Origin: Sinohyriopsis cumingii
Taxonomy: Eukaryota > Mollusca > Bivalvia > Unionida > Unionidae
Reading direction: 5' to 3'
Assembly (NCBI GenBank): GCA_028554795.2
Contig: JAPYKE020000578.1
Coordinates: 1 to 64,000 of the forward strand
Length of the DNA stretch: 64,000 bases
Position numbers and translations under genes: made by a program
Shown: piece by piece, positions 36,760 to 50,050 of the stretch
Layout of the letters: the number at the start of each line of letters is the position of its first letter
How positions within the stretch are numbered: the stretch's first letter is position 1
Notes under the pieces: model-generated
Database searches by the model: none
What the model was told of the DNA's origin: nothing
Seen by the model: the letters and a program-made list of their open reading frames with translations, nothing else

Positions 36760-36964
36760 TCAATGACTTGATTTTTTATAGGTAGGCTATTACAGTTGAC
36801 CTTTTACTATTGGAATGCATTTCGTTATGTAAACATTAATTTCTTGCAGATTACAAAAAAACTAGAGCCAATTTTGCAATTTGACTGTCATATTCGTGTT
36901 CAGCACAAAAAAATTGATAAGAATTGACTAATTTTATTTCAGTAACATGACTTTTGTAAAAATT
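36760..36964 (+). other. Transposon 3' region, no gene
   Basis: It is about 205 bp of AT-rich sequence between the stop codon and the right terminal repeat. I see no AATAAA polyadenylation signal in it. Confidence 0.6.
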
Positions 36965-36976
36965 TGTTGTCCAGTG
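36965..36976 (-). repeat. Right terminal inverted repeat of the transposon
   Basis: TGTTGTCCAGTG is the inverted partner of the left end. A shared TTACTGA about 21-27 bases inside both ends, in inverted orientation, could be a subterminal transposase site. Confidence 0.9.
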
Positions 36977-36979
36977 TAA
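36977..36979. repeat. Target-site duplication TAA, right
   Basis: TAA directly follows CCAGTG and is continued by TCAAAAAG, the normal unit sequence. Confidence 0.85.
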
Positions 36980-38133
36980 TCAAAAAGAAAGAAGGAATAG
37001 TCTGTTCCGTTGTAAATCGATGTTTTGGGATAGAATAGGGATAAAGAAGATCTAGTAAAAATGCAATTTCATTTTTCTACGTGTTTCAATTAAACAATCA
37101 CACTAAAGCACTAAAAGTCAAAACATTTAAGAAAGATATCATATTCTTACAAATTAGACTGCAGCAGACAGACTACATAACTGAGATCAGACATGGATCA
37201 GAAATAAATGAAGGTAAAATTTTTGTAAGCTTTAATGCATGTAGCATAACATTTAAGAGGGAATATCATCACTTGGCAAAATGTAAAGGAAGGATGTACT
37301 CGGCAAGAATAGTGTCACAGTTATTTATTATTGGCAATGACGTTGCCCCATCCCCTTTGCCCCTATGTGTGGGCGCCCATGCCCACATAGATTTTCTTCT
37401 TTCTGCACTATTTTTTTTTTCTTCTTCAAATTATAACATTAGAAACTGGTACTAAAACTCCACTTAATTTATTGTTTAAACATGTCACTTTACCAATTTA
37501 AGGCTGTCAGTGAGATGGTACATCGACCCACAGCTAATATTTTTGCTTCAAAACACTTTCCAGAAAATCCAGGCCCTAGAGTGATCCTGCTGAGATTGGT
37601 GTCGGACTGTAGTGGGGTGGCTTTTGCATGTATTTCTTTGTTTCGCGCATTTGTGTCAAAATTCATAAACTTGCTTCATCTCTAGAAATGAAAATACTAA
37701 ATGAAGGGAATAGTATAAGCAACTGTCCCTGAGACAGCTTAGACTTCTGGTTTTATATTCTGAAGGTAATTGTGTCAGCCAACTAACACACATGGCTCAC
37801 GCGACTTCCATATTCAAAAACAAAACGCAATAACTTTAGCAGCAGAGAGGGTGAACAGACCTTTTGCTGAAACGTCATTTATGAAAACTGAAGCTTTCTA
37901 GGAAAACTATAAAAACATAAGGTCACTAACGCCAAAACCAAAACCTCTAACTTTACCGAGAGTTTCTCTAAATGGGTTAGTTTATTTTGTTACTTTATTT
38001 TTGTCGTTAGTGTTCTTCTAAATTTGTATTTGTGCTTTTTGTTTATCCACCGAACGTTTAATTGAGGTCGCACCCTCTCTGCTGCTATACTTAAATCATT
38101 ATTATATCAATAATTTAATCTTACACTAGTAGA

Positions 38134-38805
38134 TTAGCTAGAGAAAGATTAGAAGCAATTACAAGATAGCGCCATGTTCATCATGCTCTCAAACAAAAAC
38201 TACAGGACCGACAAGAAGCACAAGCTGAGTATGCAGCAGGTACAGAAAAATTATATAAACCTGTTACAAAGGTTACTGAAAGAGTTGCAGAAGCTACTGA
38301 AGGTCTTCTTCTAGCGTTAAAACAAACTGCTGAGCAAACTGGAAAGATATCAAGAACCAAACAAACAAAATAGATTTTAAGAGATCTTCCAGGTGAAATA
38401 GCTGCTGCTCAACACCTGATTCTCAGCTTAAAGAAGAACTTGAAGGTGAAGAACTTGAAGGTGCTGTTGTAAACGAACCAGAACCGAAGGGAGAAAAAAA
38501 CAACAGGAATCAGAACTAAATCAAACGATAAATTTTCCGAGGTGAATATTTCCTACTTAATAAGTATTGAAGAGGTAAGATTACCTGCACTTGCCGTGCA
38601 TAGTTATGATAATAGAAAGGTATTTCTGAAACCTCCATACGCAAATAAATAGGGAAGTAGTGAAACCTGGTACAAGTGGATTTATAAAGTATACCATGAA
38701 ACTGATAATGTCAAAAATGATGATCCAAAATATTTTGAATTTATTGATGGGATAAATAAACATCTTGAAAGCTTACAACGAGTAGATGATATGCCTTATT
38801 TATAA
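38134..38805 (+). pseudogene. Broken gene relic, unit 8 copy
   Basis: It has the extra-A form, downstream of the transposon insertion. Confidence 0.55.
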
Positions 38806-39977
38806 AGGAAGCGACACATGTACTGTACTGTAACATGATATTTTGGTCTCTCATGTACCCTGTTTTGTTCAAGGTTAATTTCTCTTCTTGTGTTAATCCA
38901 CAAAACCTACATATAGCCAAAGCTGACCATGTTATGATCTTGACAATTATGTCCAGCTATAATCATCAAAGCGAAAATCTCCATAGCTGTGCGAAGCCAA
39001 ATATTTTATCACAACATTGCTGAACCAATTCCTGTAAATATATCTTTTTATACTAGATAATGATATAATTATATAATAATAACCATTACTGGTACATATT
39101 ATACTGTAGTTTGGCCAATACTTATTTCATTATTGAGAACCAGAAATTGGGAAATACACATCATTAACTATAATAGGATTACTTACCTTGCTTAATCAAT
39201 TAAGTATTGGTTCTAGACACATTGAAATAAAAATTTGGCTGCCAGGGAGGTATAAATTGTGCCTAAAATGATGATTACATGTTACATGAGAAGGGTACTT
39301 TTTTACACAAAATCTTCACTGCTGAGAAAACTGGCCTTGTAAAGGAGGTTGCTGCTGGTGATGGTAGGTGGCATATATGTTGACGGACACTGTATTTCTC
39401 TTTCATTAATGAGCATAATAATTTGTAAGTCTAGCACAGAATCTAGTGTTAGAAAGGTATTTATTTAGGACACATTACCTTTAAGCTTTTTAGGTGCTTC
39501 AACTTCAATGGGCTTTTAGCAGGCCTCAACAACCTTACTTGGTACCATTTTATCCTTTAAGAACTGCTTGATGTTAGATGATCCTGAAAATAGTGTATAT
39601 GTTGATATTTTTAATAAACCAATACCTTCAAACCTGGTGCTAATATAATAAAAAATGAATGCAATTTATAGGGTATTTGTTTGATACATATGATGCTATT
39701 TTTAGCACATGATATACCTTTGATAACTAAAAAAATCAGTTTAATATAATTTGTGTTATTTCCAACGACATTTCTCCTATGTAAGCAGCAACAATAATTG
39801 AATGTATGTTTTCCTCCAACATGTGTAGTTTTTACTATTTTTCATACAATATAATGTTTATATTGTTTTTGTAGAATGTCTCAACACAAAAATGAATATC
39901 ATGTACACTTTCTGTGTATTACACTCACTCCATGGATGAATGAATTTTATTGATTGACTTATCCTCTATGAAAATTA

Positions 39978-40299
39978 GATGTGATGTGTGATGTGATAGG
40001 ATTTGGATTTTTAATGTAGTTTTTTAAAAAATTCAGTCATATTGCTACAATGTCTGCAATGTGGCCGTTTACAGTAATGTCTAGCAATGGGGCATTATAC
40101 CACAGACATGTGACATGATGTTCCACGCAGTCACATCCTGACACCAGGCCGACCAGTTCTAACACTAACCTCCTAATGTTGAGCGCCAAGTGAGGCAGCT
40201 GTTAGCACCATTTTTGTAAGTCTTTGGTACGACTTGGCAGGGGATTGAACCCATGACCTCCCGCATCCAAGGCAGATGCACTAACCACTAGGCCACTGG
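39978..40299 (-). mobile_element. tRNA-derived SINE, unit 8 copy
   Basis: It is 322 bp. It carries the private change CCAGTTCTAAC (others CCAGTCCTAAC) in the body. Target duplication intact. Confidence 0.85.
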
Positions 40300-43007
40300 T
40301 GAAAATTAAAAGTACTATTACTAGTAACATAGTGTACAAAATATGTAAACTGTAAAAACTACAATATAAATATTAAAAATTATTATAACTTATTTGTATT
40401 TTGACTCTAAAACAGACATTAAGTTTAATACATCCATACTTGTGTGCATGCTTTTTTGTGGGATGAAGATACTCAAATTTATTCAAGGCAGTTCATTTAG
40501 AAATTTGTATAGCTTTTAGATCTTAAACTTTGTGAACCTTTGATAAGATGCGGGCTCATAATAAAGGAAAATAAATATGCCAGGTATGACACACTTATAA
40601 ACTAAACTGTCATGAAATTTGGGTTTTACACACAAATTTTAAAAGATGATGTAACAGACTGACATATATTAGACCACTAAATATATGACATTAAATACAA
40701 TCCTAACATAACCACTTACCCAAATATTTAATCTGTGGTGCTGGTCTTGACTTGCTTGGCCTAGGCAATCATTTTCAATTAAATATAAATTGTTCTTTTG
40801 AAATTAACACTACACTACTTTTCTTTTTCAATCCTGATTTTAGAATGATCTGACCCTCTCTATCATAATATATAAGAGAGAAGGTACGCCGGAACTTCCA
40901 AATACTTCGCTCCACCCATGACCCTCGATTTGCTTCTGTTATTTCCGTCTTTAAAGGCACACGACCATACTATATGGCTTGTTTTACTTCTGAGATATTT
41001 TTTTATCCACCCAGCCATCATTGACTTTTCTGCGTTGTACTGAACTGAAGTTACGGGCTCCGAAACGTGCGATTTTCGCGAAGTTCTTCATTGCAGACAC
41101 TTCCGGGCTCATGTGAAAACCGGTGACAAGAGCGATAGGGACAATGTTTTCAACTCTATGGTGCATCATTTCTTGAATTAGAGAACAGCGGTAGATGGAA
41201 AAGTAACTTTTTTTTACTTACCATTAACTCGGAATCCTGTTGCATGCAAGAATTAGACATCGAACATATATGCCACTCTATTTTGAAAATAGGTAAACTA
41301 TACGGCACACGCGTGAATGCCGAAATATGGTTGGCTCAAAAACTTGGCGAAAATGTAACGTTTACATGTTTGTGTGTTTTGAGATTTCCTAGTGTACTGC
41401 CTGGTTATTAGGCAAAAGTGAGTGATTGACTTAGTTGAGAATTTGAAAGATTGTAAAGGGTGAAGGAGGTGTGTGAGGGTGAGTGCGAGAGAAAGTTGGG
41501 TAGTGGAAACTTAAAGGTAGGAGAAGGAGTGTAAAGAAGAAAGAAAGAAGGGTATTGGGGTATGAATTATGTATGTAGTGGTTTAGGCGATAGAGCCCCA
41601 GGTACGGTAGGTTAGTCGGTAGAGGACGAGGTACGGTGGGGTGGGAGTGGACGTGAAATGTTGTTTAGGACGCGACCTTTATGGCGGATTATCGGGGAAC
41701 TTGATAAAGCTGGGAGTACACGATAAAGCTTGGTAGATAAGAGGAATGAATAAGAGCATAACACACTGGATGTAGACTGTAGACGTCGAAGGATGACCTG
41801 TATCGCATGGGACATATTCTCGTGAGTTTTTACTGAAATTTTATGTTATATAATCAAAAAGAAAGAAGGAATAGTCTGTTCCGTTGTAAATCGATGTTTT
41901 GGGATAGAATAGGGACAAAGAAGATCTAGTAAAAATGCAATTTCATTTTTCTACGTGTTTCAATTAAACAATCACACTAAAGCACTAAAAGTCAAAACAT
42001 TTAAGAAAGATATCATATTCTTACAAATTAGACTGCAGCAGACAGACTACATAACTGAGATCAGACATGGATCAGAAATAAATGAAGGTAAAATTTTTGT
42101 AAGCTTTAATGCATGTAGCATAACATTTAAGAGGGAATATCATCACTTGGCAAAATGTAAAGGAAGGATGTACTCGGCAAGAATAGTGTCACAGTTATTT
42201 ATTATTGGCAATGACGTTGCCCCATCCCCTTTGCCCCTATGTGTGGGCGCCCATGCCCACATAGATTTTCTTCTTTCTGCACTATTTTTTTTTTCTTCTT
42301 CAAATTATAACATTAGAAACTGGTACTAAAACTCCACTTAATTTATTGTTTAAACATGTCACTTTACCAATTTAAGGCTGTCAGTGAGATGGTACATCGA
42401 CCCACAGCTAATATTTTTGCTTCAAAACACTTTCCAGAAAATCCAGGCCCTAGAGTGATCCTGCTGAGATTGGTGTCGGACTGTAGTGGGGTGGCTTTTG
42501 CATGTATTTCTTTGTTTCGCGCATTTGTGTCAAAATTCATAAACTTGCTTCATCTCTAGAAATGAAAATACTAAATGAAGGGAATAGTATAAGCAACTGT
42601 CCCTGAGACAGCTTAGACTTCTGGTTTTATATTCTGAAGGTAATTGTGTCAGCCAACTAACACACATGGCTCACGCGAATTCCATATTCAAAAACAAAAC
42701 GCAATAACTTTAGCAGCAGAGAGGGTGAACAGACCTTTTGCTGAAACGTCATTTATGAAAACTGAAGCTTTCTAGGAAAACTATAAAAACATAAGGTCAC
42801 TAACGCCAAAACCAAAACCTCTAACTTTACCGAGAGTTTCTCTAAATGGGTTAGTTTATTTTATTACTTTATTTTTGTCGTTAGTGTTCTTCTAAATTTG
42901 TATTTGTGCTTTTTGTTTATCCACCGAACGTTTAATTGAGGTCGCACCCTCTCTGCTGCTATACTTAAATCATTATTATATCAATAATTTAATCTTACAC
43001 TAGTAGA

Positions 43008-43679
43008 TTAGCTAGAGAAAGATTAGAAGCAATTACAAGATAGCGCCATGTTCATCATGCTCTCAAACAAAAACTACAGGACCGACAAGAAGCACAAGCT
43101 GAGTATGCAGCAGGTACAGAAAAATTATATAAACCTGTTACAAAGGTTACTGAAAGAGTTGCAGAAGCTACTGAAGGTCTTCTTCTAGCGTTAAAACAAA
43201 CTGCTGAGCAAACTGGAAAGATATCAAGAACCAAACAAACAAAATAGATTTTAAGAGATCTTCCAGGTGAAATAGCTGCTGCTCAACACCTGATTCTCAG
43301 CTTAAAGAAGAACTTGAAGGTGAAGAACTTGAAGGTGCTGTTGTAAACGAACCAGAACCGAAGGGAGAAAAAAACAACAGGAATCAGAACTAAATCAAAC
43401 GATAAATTTTCCGAGGTGAATATTTCCTACTTAATAAGTATTGAAGAGGTAAGATTACCTGCACTTGCCGTGCATAGTTATGATAATAGAAAGGTATTTC
43501 TGAAACCTCCATACGCAAATAAATAGGGAAGTAGTGAAACCTGGTACAAGTGGATTTATAAAGTATGCCATGAAACTGATAATGTCAAAAATGATGATCC
43601 AAAATATTTTGAATTTATTGATGGGATAAATAAACATCTTGAAAGCTTACAACGAGTAGATGATATGCCTTATTTATAA
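43008..43679 (+). pseudogene. Broken gene relic, unit 9 copy
   Basis: It has the extra-A form. The private AGTATGCCATG change lies near 43563. Confidence 0.55.
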
Positions 43680-44852
43680 AGGAAGCGACACATGTACTGT
43701 ACTGTAACATGATATTTTGGTCTCTCATGTACCCTGTTTTGTTCAAGGTTAATTTCTCTTCTTGTGTTAATCCACAAAACCTACATATAAGCAAAGCTGA
43801 CCATGTTATGATCTTGACAATTATGTCCAGCTATAATCATCAAAGCGAAAATCTCCATAGCTGTGCGAAGCCAAATATTTTATCACAACATTGCTGAACC
43901 AATTCCTGTAAATATATCTTTTTATACTAGATAATGATATAATTATATAATAATAACCATTACTGGTACATATCATACTGTAGTTTGGCCAATACTTATT
44001 TCATTATTGAGAACCAGAAATTGGGAAATACACATCATTAACTATAATAGGATTACTTACCTTGCTTAATCAATTAAGTATTGGTTCTAGACACATTGAA
44101 ATAAAAATTTGGCTGCCAGGGAGGTATAAATTGTGCCTAAAATGATGATTACATGTTACATGAGAAGGGTACTTTTTTACACAAAATCTTCACTGCTGAG
44201 AAAACTGGCCTTGTAAAGGAGGTTGCTGCTGGTGATGGTAGGTGGCATATATGTTGACGGACACTGTATTTCTCTTTCATTAATGAGCATAATAATTTGT
44301 AAGTCTAGCACAGAATCTAGTGTTAGAAAGGTATTTATTTAGGACACATTACCTTTAAGCTTTTTAGGTGCTTCAACTTCAATGGGCTTTTAGCAGGCCT
44401 CAACAACCTTACTTGGTACCATTTTATCCTTTAAGAACTGCTTGATGTTAGATGATCCTGAAAATAGTGTATATGTTGATATTTTTAATAAACCAATACC
44501 TTCAAACCTGGTGCTAATATAATAAAAAATGAATGCAATTTATAGGGTATTTGTTTGATACATATGATGCTATTTTTAGCACATGATATACCTTTGATAA
44601 CTAAAAAAAATCAGTTTAATATAATTTGTGTTATTTCCAACGACATTTCTCCTATGTAAGCAGCAACAATAATTGAATGTATGTTTTCCTCCAACATGTG
44701 TAGTTTTTACTATTTTTCATACAATATAATGTTTATATTGTTTTTGTAGAATGTCTCAACACAAAAATGAATATCATGTACACTTTCTGTGTATTACACT
44801 CACTCCATGGATGAATGAATTTTATTGATTGACTTATCCTCTATGAAAATTA

Positions 44853-45174
44853 GATGTGATGTGTGATGTGATAGGATTTGGATTTTTAATGTAGTTTTTT
44901 AAAAAATTCAGTCATATTGCTACAATGTCTGCAATGTGGCCGTTTACAGTAATGTCTAGCAATGGGGCATTATACCACAGACATGTGACATGATGTTCCA
45001 CGCAGTCACATCCTGACACCAGGCCGACCAGTCCTAACACTAACCTCCTAATGCTGAGCGCCAAGTGAGGCAGCTGTTAGCACCATTTTTGTAAGTCTTT
45101 GGTACGACTTGGCAGGGGATTGAACCCATGACCTCCCGCATCCAAGGCAGATGCACTAACCACTAGGCCACTGG
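44853..45174 (-). mobile_element. tRNA-derived SINE, unit 9 copy
   Basis: It is 322 bp. It has the CTAATGCTGAG state in the body that marks units 9-12. Confidence 0.85.
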
Positions 45175-47883
45175 TGAAAATTAAAAGTACTATTACTAGT
45201 AACATAGTGTACAAAATATGTAAACTGTAAAAACTACAATATAAATATTAAAAATTATTATAACTTATTTGTATTTTGACTCTAAAACAGACATTAAGTT
45301 TAATACATCCATACTTGTGTGCATGCTTTTTTGTGGGATGAAGATACTCAAATTTATTCAAGGCAGTTCATTTAGAAATTTGTATAGCTTTTAGATCTTA
45401 AACTTTGTGAACCTTTGATAAGATGCGGGCTCATAATAAAGGAAAATAAATATGCCAGGTATGACACACTTATAAACTAAACTGTCATGAAATTTGGGTT
45501 TTACACACAAATTTTAAAAGATGATGTAACAGACTGACATATATTAGACCACTAAATATATGACATTAAATACAATCCTAACATAACCACTTACCCAAAT
45601 ATTTAATCTGTGGTGCTGGTCTTGACTTGCTTGGCCTAGGCAATCATTTTCAATTAAATATAAATTGTTCTTTTGAAATTAACACTACACTACTTTTCTT
45701 TTTCAATCCTGATTTTAGAATGATCTGACCCTCTCTATCATAATATATAAGAGAGAAGGTACGCCGGAACTTCCAAATACTTCGCTCCACCCATGACCCT
45801 CGATTTGCTTCTGTTATTTCCGTCTTTAAAGGCACACGACCATACTATATGGCTTGTTTTACTTCTGAGATATTTTTTTTATCCACCCAGCCATCATTGA
45901 CTTTTCTGCGTTGTACTGAACTGAAGTTACGGGCTCCGAAACGTGCGATTTTCGCGAAGTTCTTCATTGCAGACACTTCCGGGCTCATGTGAAAACCGGT
46001 GACAAGAGCGATAGGGACAATGTTTTCAACTCTATGGTGCATCATTTCTTGAATTAGAGAACAGCGGTAGATGGAAAAGTAACTTTTTTTTACTTACCAT
46101 TAACTCGGAATCCTGTTGCATGCAAGAATTAGACATCGAACATATATGCCACTCTATTTTGAAAATAGGTAAACTATACGGCACACGCGTGAATGCCGAA
46201 ATATGGTTGGCTCAAAAACTTGGCGAAAATGTAACGTTTACATGTTTGTGTGTTTTGAGATTTCCTAGTGTACTGCCTGGTTATTAGGCAAAAGTGAGTG
46301 ATTGACTTAGTTGAGAATTTGAAAGATTGTAAAGGGTGAAGGAGGTGTGTGAGGGTGAGTGCGAGAGAAAGTTGGGTAGTGGAAACTTAAAGGTAGGAGA
46401 AGGAGTGTAAAGAAGAAAGAAAGAAGGGTATTGGGGTATGAATTATGTATGTAGTGGTTTAGGCGATAGAGCCCCAGGTACGGTAGGTTAGTCGGTAGAG
46501 GACGAGGTACGGTGGGGTGGGAGTGGACGTGAAATGTTGTTTAGGACGCGACCTTTATGGCGGATTATCGGGGAACTTGATAAAGCTGGGAGTACACGAT
46601 AAAGCTTGGTAGATAAGAGGAATGAATAAGAGCATAACACACTGGATGTAGACTGTAGACGTCGAAGGATGACCTGTATCGCATGGGACATATTCTCGTG
46701 AGTTTTTACTGAAATTTTATGTTATATAATCAAAAAGAAAGAAGGAATAGTCTGTTCCGTTGTAAATCGATGTTTTGGGATAGAATAGGGACAAAGAAGA
46801 TCTAGTAAAAATGCAATTTCATTTTTCTACGTGTTTCAATTAAACAATCACACTAAAGCACTAAAAGTCAAAACATTTAAGAAAGATATCATATTCTTAC
46901 AAATTAGACTGCAGCAGACAGACTACATAACTGAGATCAGACATGGATCAGAAATAAATGAAGGTAAAATTTTTGTAAGCTTTAATGCATGTAGCATAAC
47001 ATTTAAGAGGGAATATCATCACTTGGCAAAATGTAAAGGAAGGATGTACTCGGCAAGAATAGTGTCACAGTTATTTATTATTGGCAATGACGTTGCCCCA
47101 TCCCCTTTGCCCCTATGTGTGGGCGCCCATGCCCACATAGATTTTCTTCTTTCTGCACTATTTTTTTTTTCTTCTTCAAATTATAACATTAGAAACTGGT
47201 ACTAAAACTCCACTTAATTTATTGTTTAAACATGTCACTTTACCAATTTAAGGCTGTCAGTGAGATGGTACATCGACCCACAGCTAATATTTTTGCTTCA
47301 AAACACTTTCCAGAAAATCCAGGCCCTAGAGTGATCCTGCTGAGATTGGTGTCGGACTGTAGTGGGGTGGCTTTTGCATGTATTTCTTTGTTTCGCGCAT
47401 TTGTGTCAAAATTCATAAACTTGCTTCATCTCTAGAAATGAAAATACTAAATGAAGGGAATAGTATAAGCAACTGTCCCTGAGACAGCTTAGACTTCTGG
47501 TTTTATATTCTGAAGGTAATTGTGTCAGCCAACTAACACACATGGCTCACGCGAATTCCATATTCAAAAACAAAACGCAATAACTTTAGCAGCAGAGAGG
47601 GTGAACAGACCTTTTGCTGAAACGTCATTTATGAAAACTGAAGCTTTCTAGGAAAACTATAAAAACATAAGGTCACTAACGCCAAAACCAAAACCTCTAA
47701 CTTTACCGAGAGTTTCTCTAAATGGGTTAGTTTATTTTATTACTTTATTTTTGTCGTTAGTGTTCTTCTAAATTTGTATTTGTGCTTTTTGTTTATCCAC
47801 CGAACGTTTAATTGAGGTCGCACCCTCTCTGCTGCTATACTTAAATCATTATTATATCAATAATTTAATCTTACACTAGTAGA

Positions 47884-48555
47884 TTAGCTAGAGAAAGATT
47901 AGAAGCAATTACAAGATAGCGCCATGTTCATCATGCTCTCAAACAAAAACTACAGGACCGACAAGAAGCACAAGCTGAGTATGCAGCAGGTACAGAAAAA
48001 TTATATAAACCTGTTACAAAGGTTACTGAAAGAGTTGCAGAAGCTACTGAAGGTCTTCTTCTAGCGTTAAAACAAACTGCTGAGCAAACTGGAAAGATAT
48101 CAAGAACCAAACAAACAAAATAGATTTTAAGAGATCTTCCAGGTGAAATAGCTGCTGCTCAACACCTGATTCTCAGCTTAAAGAAGAACTTGAAGGTGAA
48201 GAACTTGAAGGTGCTGTTGTAAACGAACCAGAACCGAAGGGAGAAAAAAACAACAGGAATCAGAACTAAATCAAACGATAAATTTTCCGAGGTGAATATT
48301 TCCTACTTAATAAGTATTGAAGAGGTAAGATTACCTGCACTTGCCGTGCATAGTTATGATAATAGAAAGGTATTTCTGAAACCTCCATACGCAAATAAAT
48401 AGGGAAGTAGTGAAACCTGGTACAAGTGGATTTATAAAGTATACCATGAAACTGATAATGTCAAAAATGATGATCCAAAATATTTTGAATTTATTGATGG
48501 GATAAATAAACATCTTGAAAGCTTACAACGAGTAGATGATATGCCTTATTTATAA
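47884..48555 (+). pseudogene. Broken gene relic, unit 10 copy
   Basis: It has the extra-A form. Confidence 0.55.
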
Positions 48556-49728
48556 AGGAAGGGACACATGTACTGTACTGTAACATGATATTTTGGTCTC
48601 TCATGTACCCTGTTTTGTTCAAGGTTAATTTCTCTTCTTGTGTTAATCCACAAAACCTACATATAGCCAAAGCTGACCATGTTATGATCTTGACAATTAT
48701 GTCCAGCTATAATCATCAAAGCGAAAATCTCCATAGCTGTGCGAAGCCAAATATTTTATCACAACATTGCTGAACCAATTCCTGTAAATATATCTTTTTA
48801 TACTAGATAATGATATAATTATATAATAATAACCATTACTGGTACATATTATACTGTAGTTTGGCCAATACTTATTTCATTATTGAGAACCAGAAATTGG
48901 GAAATACACATCATTAACTATAATAGGATTACTTACCTTGCTTAATCAATTAAGTATTGGTTCTAGACACATTGAAATAAAAATTTGGCTGCCAGGGAGG
49001 TATAAATTGTGCCTAAAATGATGATTACATGTTACATGAGAAGGGTACTTTTTTACACAAAATCTTCACTGCTGAGAAAACTGGCCTTGTAAAGGAGGTT
49101 GCTGCTGGTGATGGTAGGTGGCATATATGTTGACGGACACTGTATTTCTCTTTCATTAATGAGCATAATAATTTGTAAGTCTAGCACAGAATCTAGTGTT
49201 AGAAAGGTATTTATTTAGGACACATTACCTTTAAGCTTTTTAGGTGCTTCAACTTCAATGGGCTTTTAGCAGGCCTCAACAACCTTACTTGGTACCATTT
49301 TATCCTTTAAGAACTGCTTGATGTTAGATGATCCTGAAAATAGTGTATATGTTGATATTTTTAATAAACCAATACCTTCAAACCTGGTGCTAATATAATA
49401 AAAAATGAATGCAATTTATAGGGTATTTGTTTGATACATATGATGCTATTTTTAGCACATGATATACCTTTGATAACTAAAAAAAATCAGTTTAATATAA
49501 TTTGTGTTATTTCCAACGACATTTCTCCTATGTAAGCAGCAACAATAATTGAATGTATGTTTTCCTCCAACATGTGTAGTTTTTACTATTTTTCATACAA
49601 TATAATGTTTATATTGTTTTTGTAGAATGTCTCAACACAAAAATGAATATCATGTACACTTTCTGTGTATTACACTCACTCCATGGATGAATGAATTTTA
49701 TTGATTGACTTATCCTCTATGAAAATTA

Positions 49729-50050
49729 GATGTGATGTGTGATGTGATAGGATTTGGATTTTTAATGTAGTTTTTTAAAAAATTCAGTCATATTGCTACA
49801 ATGTCTGCAATGTGGCCGTTTACAGTAATGTCTAGCAATGGGGCATTATACCACAGACATGTGACATGATGTTCCACGCAGTCACATCCTGACACCAGGC
49901 CGACCAGTCCTAACACTAACCTCCTAATGCTGAGCGCCAAGTGAGGCAGCTGTTAGCACCATTTTTGTAAGTCTTTGGTACGACTTGGCAGGGGATTGAA
50001 CCCATGACCTCCCGCATCCAAGGCAGATGCACTAACCACTAGGCCACTGG
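49729..50050 (-). mobile_element. tRNA-derived SINE, unit 10 copy
   Basis: It is 322 bp with the CTAATGCTGAG state. Target duplication intact. Confidence 0.85.

Larger units (their letters stand above)
34577..36976 (+). mobile_element. 2400-bp DNA transposon (CACTG-ended, CMC-like?) inserted in unit 8
   Basis: The extra sequence in unit 8 starts CACTGGTCAACA and ends with the complement of CACTGGACAACA, giving 12-bp terminal inverted repeats with one mismatch. The flanks duplicate TAA, which occurs once in the empty site TTATATAATC of the other 12 units. The element carries one transposase frame (35071-36759) in the + direction, a TATA box ahead of it, and about 220 bp of AT-rich 3' sequence. 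CACTG termini and a 3-bp duplication suggest the CACTA/Mirage/Chapaev (CMC) group, possibly Chapaev-3. That placement is from general knowledge and needs a profile search. With two stops in the transposase this copy cannot make a full-length protein by ordinary translation. Confidence 0.92.
34120..41396 (+). repeat. Tandem unit 8 (7277 bp), interrupted by a transposon
   Basis: Removing the 2400-bp element and one 3-bp target duplication leaves 4874 bp, the normal unit length. The break falls in TTATATAATC, about 457 bp into the unit. The unit has a seven-A run near 39730 like units 1-4. It carries GGGATAAAG near 37040 (other copies GGGACAAAG) and CCAGTTCTAAC near 40155 as private changes. It is the first unit to end in CCTAGTGTA instead of CCTGGTGTA. 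Confidence 0.95.
41397..46272 (+). repeat. Tandem unit 9 (4876 bp)
   Basis: It is the first of three units with GCGAATTCC (a new EcoRI site) near 42676, where others read GCGACTTCC. It has CTAATGCTGAG near 45051, shared by units 9-12. It has one extra T near 45878. Private changes include AGTATGCCATG near 43563 and ACATATAAGCAAA near 43785. Confidence 0.95.

Noticed and set aside
34575..36977. Reading the transposon ends as ACACTGG/CCAGTGT with a shorter duplication
   Set aside because: Compared with the empty sites, that would leave only a one-base duplication. CACTGG ends with a TAA duplication fit the empty site exactly.
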